DNA from: an archaeon
Lineage (GTDB): Archaea > Methanobacteriota > Methanobacteria > Methanobacteriales > Methanobacteriaceae
DNA: 6,116 nt
Direction: 5' to 3'
Assembly (NCBI GenBank): GCA_024409165.1
Contig: JAKSUE010000087.1
Location: 1 to 6,116, forward strand
The translations under genes and the position numbers were made by a program. The first letter of the stretch is position 1, and each line of letters begins with the position of its first letter. This document shows, piece by piece, positions 5,166 through 6,116 of the stretch. The notes under the pieces were generated by a model that saw only the letters and a list, made by a program, of their open reading frames with translations, had not been told where the DNA came from and ran no database searches.

Positions 5166-5936
5166 TTATTTTTCTAAAGATACAAATTCTTTAGCTACAC
5201 TTAAATATGCTCTTGCTCCTTTACTTTCAGCATCATAATCTAAGCATGGTTTACCAAAACTTGGAGCTTCTGCTAAACGTACATTTCTTGGAATAACAGA
5301 TTTAAAGATATATTCTGTGTCTTTGAAATAGTTTTTAAGTTCTTTATAAACTTCTCTTCCTAAACGTGTTCTGGAATCATATAAAGTAAGGAGAATACCT
5401 TTGATTGGGGAAGGACTTCTTAAACGATTTTCAACTAATTTAATTGTATTTAATAAATCAGCTAATCCTTCTAATGCAAAGTATTCAGCTTGAATAGGGA
5501 TGAGAACACTATCAGAAGCAACTAATGCATTAATAGTGATAATACCAAGTGAAGGTGGTAAATCAATTATAATATAATCAAAAATGTCTTTAATAGGGTC
5601 TAATAACTCTTTTAAAACAATATGATAATTAGATTGTTTACTTAATTCAACTTCTAAACCACTTAAATCAATGTTACTTGGAAGAATGAATAAATTAGGA
5701 ATATTAGTTTGAATAGTAGCTCTTTCTACACTACATTTTTTAACAAGAGCAGTATAAACAGTTCTTCTTAAATCAAGTTTATTAACTCCAAAACTGGTAG
5801 TAGCATTAGCTTGGGGATCCATATCTACTACAAGAACTCTTTTACCTAATTTAACTAAAGATGCTGCTAAATTAACAACAGTTGTAGTTTTACCACAACC
5901 ACCTTTTTGATTCATAACAGCTACAATTTCGCCCAT
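5166..5936 (-). CDS. parA: ParA/Soj-family chromosome partitioning ATPase
   Basis: This 256-residue protein is a full-length, standalone ParA of the chromosomal Soj type. These ATPases dimerise with ATP, bind DNA non-specifically and are released when a ParB-type partner stimulates hydrolysis, which moves or positions DNA. The deviant Walker A is KGGCGKTTT (11-19), with signature Lys11, Lys16 and Thr17. Walker A' is DMDPQAN (38-44) and Walker B is YIIIDLPPS (121-129, Asp125). QAEYFALEGLADLL (149-162) and IPRNVRLAEAPSFGKP (215-230) are typical of Soj, the latter including basic residues near the DNA-binding face. There is no N-terminal DNA-binding extension, so unlike plasmid P1/F ParA it should not repress its own promoter alone. 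ATG 5934-5936 is preceded by a strong GGAGG (5943-5947) six bases upstream. The ParB-like gene follows, and an iterated array lies upstream. MinD is excluded by the Soj C-terminus and the absence of a membrane-targeting helix. Confidence 0.95.
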   Translation of the reverse strand: MGEIVAVMNQKGGCGKTTTVVNLAASLVKLGKRVLVVDMDPQANATTSFGVNKLDLRRTVYTALVKKCSVERATIQTNIPNLFILPSNIDLSGLEVELSKQSNYHIVLKELLDPIKDIFDYIIIDLPPSLGIITINALVASDSVLIPIQAEYFALEGLADLLNTIKLVENRLRSPSPIKGILLTLYDSRTRLGREVYKELKNYFKDTEYIFKSVIPRNVRLAEAPSFGKPCLDYDAESKGARAYLSVAKEFVSLEK

Positions 5937-5942
5937 AAAAAG

Positions 5943-5947
5943 CCTCC
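5943..5947 (-). promoter_or_regulatory. Strong Shine-Dalgarno site of parA
   Basis: GGAGG on the minus strand, six bases before the ATG, is the strongest ribosome binding site in the window and fixes the parA start. A TATA box cannot be singled out: several A/T stretches between 5966 and 6051 would serve, and all overlap the heptad array. Confidence 0.75.
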
Positions 5948-5959
5948 ATTATTTAATTA

Positions 5960-6116
5960 ATAAGTTATAATCGCTTTAATAATAACTTAGAAAAGATAAG
6001 TTATTTGTTAAAAATTATTATTTCTAAGTTATTTTTTATAAGTTATATATTATAATTTATAACTTATACTATATAAGTTTTAAGTTATAAAGTATAAGAT
6101 TTCAGTTAGAACTTAT
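5960..6116. repeat. Degenerate 7-bp tandem array (ATAAGTT) upstream of parA, candidate parS/operator
   Basis: The 180 bases before parA are filled by near-heptameric repeats. Read in steps of seven from 5982 to 6114 (19 units), most units match ATAAGTT at 5-7 positions, with no insertions. Further units at 5960-5966 and 5967-5973 join after a single-base slip. Perfect units are at 5960, 5996, 6038 and 6073, and ATAACTT variants at 5982 and 6059. Seen as the 9-base near-palindrome ATAA(G/C)TTAT, there are perfect copies at 5960-5968, 5996-6004, 6038-6046 and 6059-6067, and one-mismatch copies at 5982, 6024, 6073, 6080 and 6108. Start spacings are 22, 14, 28, 14, 21, 14, 7 and 28. The array continues to the window edge, so its full length is unknown. 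Any parA promoter must lie at or within it, which suggests autoregulation as well as a possible centromere role. Confidence 0.65.

Noticed and set aside
5000..5194. Plus-strand Ile/Tyr-rich open frame across the parA spacer
   Set aside because: It is produced by the TATATTG iterations and the antisense ends of two real genes; there is no ribosome binding site and the residues are low-complexity.
5166..5936. MinD or nitrogenase iron protein (NifH-like) identity
   Set aside because: The C-terminal IPRNVRLAEAPSFGKP and YDAESKGA blocks are Soj/ParA-specific, and no amphipathic membrane-targeting tail or cluster cysteines are present.
5960..6116. CRISPR array
   Set aside because: The repeats are 7 bases long and contiguous, with no 25-35 base repeats separated by unique spacers.
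5937..6116. Canonical bacterial parS site
   Set aside because: No TGTTTCACGTGAAACA or close variant is found here or in the rest of the window.

Overview
The window looks like chromosomal DNA of a very AT-rich methanogenic archaeon of the order Methanobacteriales. Methanosphaera is my first guess and Methanobrevibacter the second. The reasons are a coenzyme F430 biosynthesis gene (cfbB), archaeal-style TATA/oligo-T signals in place of bacterial -35/-10 boxes and hairpin terminators, Shine-Dalgarno sites of the GGAGG type before most genes, and long A/T-dominated intergenic stretches. The genus call is an inference from composition and gene content. No tRNA, rRNA, CRISPR array or transposase is visible.

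Layout, left to right. 1-104: T-rich (on the minus strand) termination region. 105-710 (minus): a 201-residue protein with an AbrB-like N-terminal segment followed by a long coiled coil. 711-1471: a 761-base gene-free stretch that is not featureless; it holds about nine copies of a TTGAGTT-type motif in both orientations, a 21-bp tandem duplication and, at its right end, the oligo-T terminator of the next gene. 1472-2911 (minus): cfbB, Ni-sirohydrochlorin a,c-diamide synthase. 2912-3133: divergent promoter region with a 10-bp tandem repeat. 3134-4249 (plus): a radical SAM protein with a C-terminal helix-hairpin-helix DNA-binding segment (putative DNA modification/repair family). 4250-4391: convergent intergenic region. 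4392-5057 (minus): an acidic protein with a ParB-type N-terminal ParA-contact motif but no ParB core. 5058-5165: a spacer with TATATTG iterations and a 14-bp palindrome. 5166-5936 (minus): a Soj/ParA ATPase. 5937-6116: the region upstream of parA, filled by a degenerate 7-bp tandem array (consensus ATAAGTT) that runs off the window edge.

The most interesting part is the right end. A Soj-type ParA, an unusual ParB-like partner that keeps only the ParA-stimulating peptide, and two iterated DNA arrays together look like a compact archaeal DNA segregation cassette. The heptad array resembles in architecture, not in sequence, the 7-bp repeat centromere/operator bound by the ribbon-helix-helix omega protein of plasmid pSM19035, whose partner is also a ParA. 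The C-terminus of the partner here could be a ribbon-helix-helix-like fold, but that is a hypothesis. The other genes are ordinary housekeeping or poorly characterised loci and show no obvious functional link to the partition pair.
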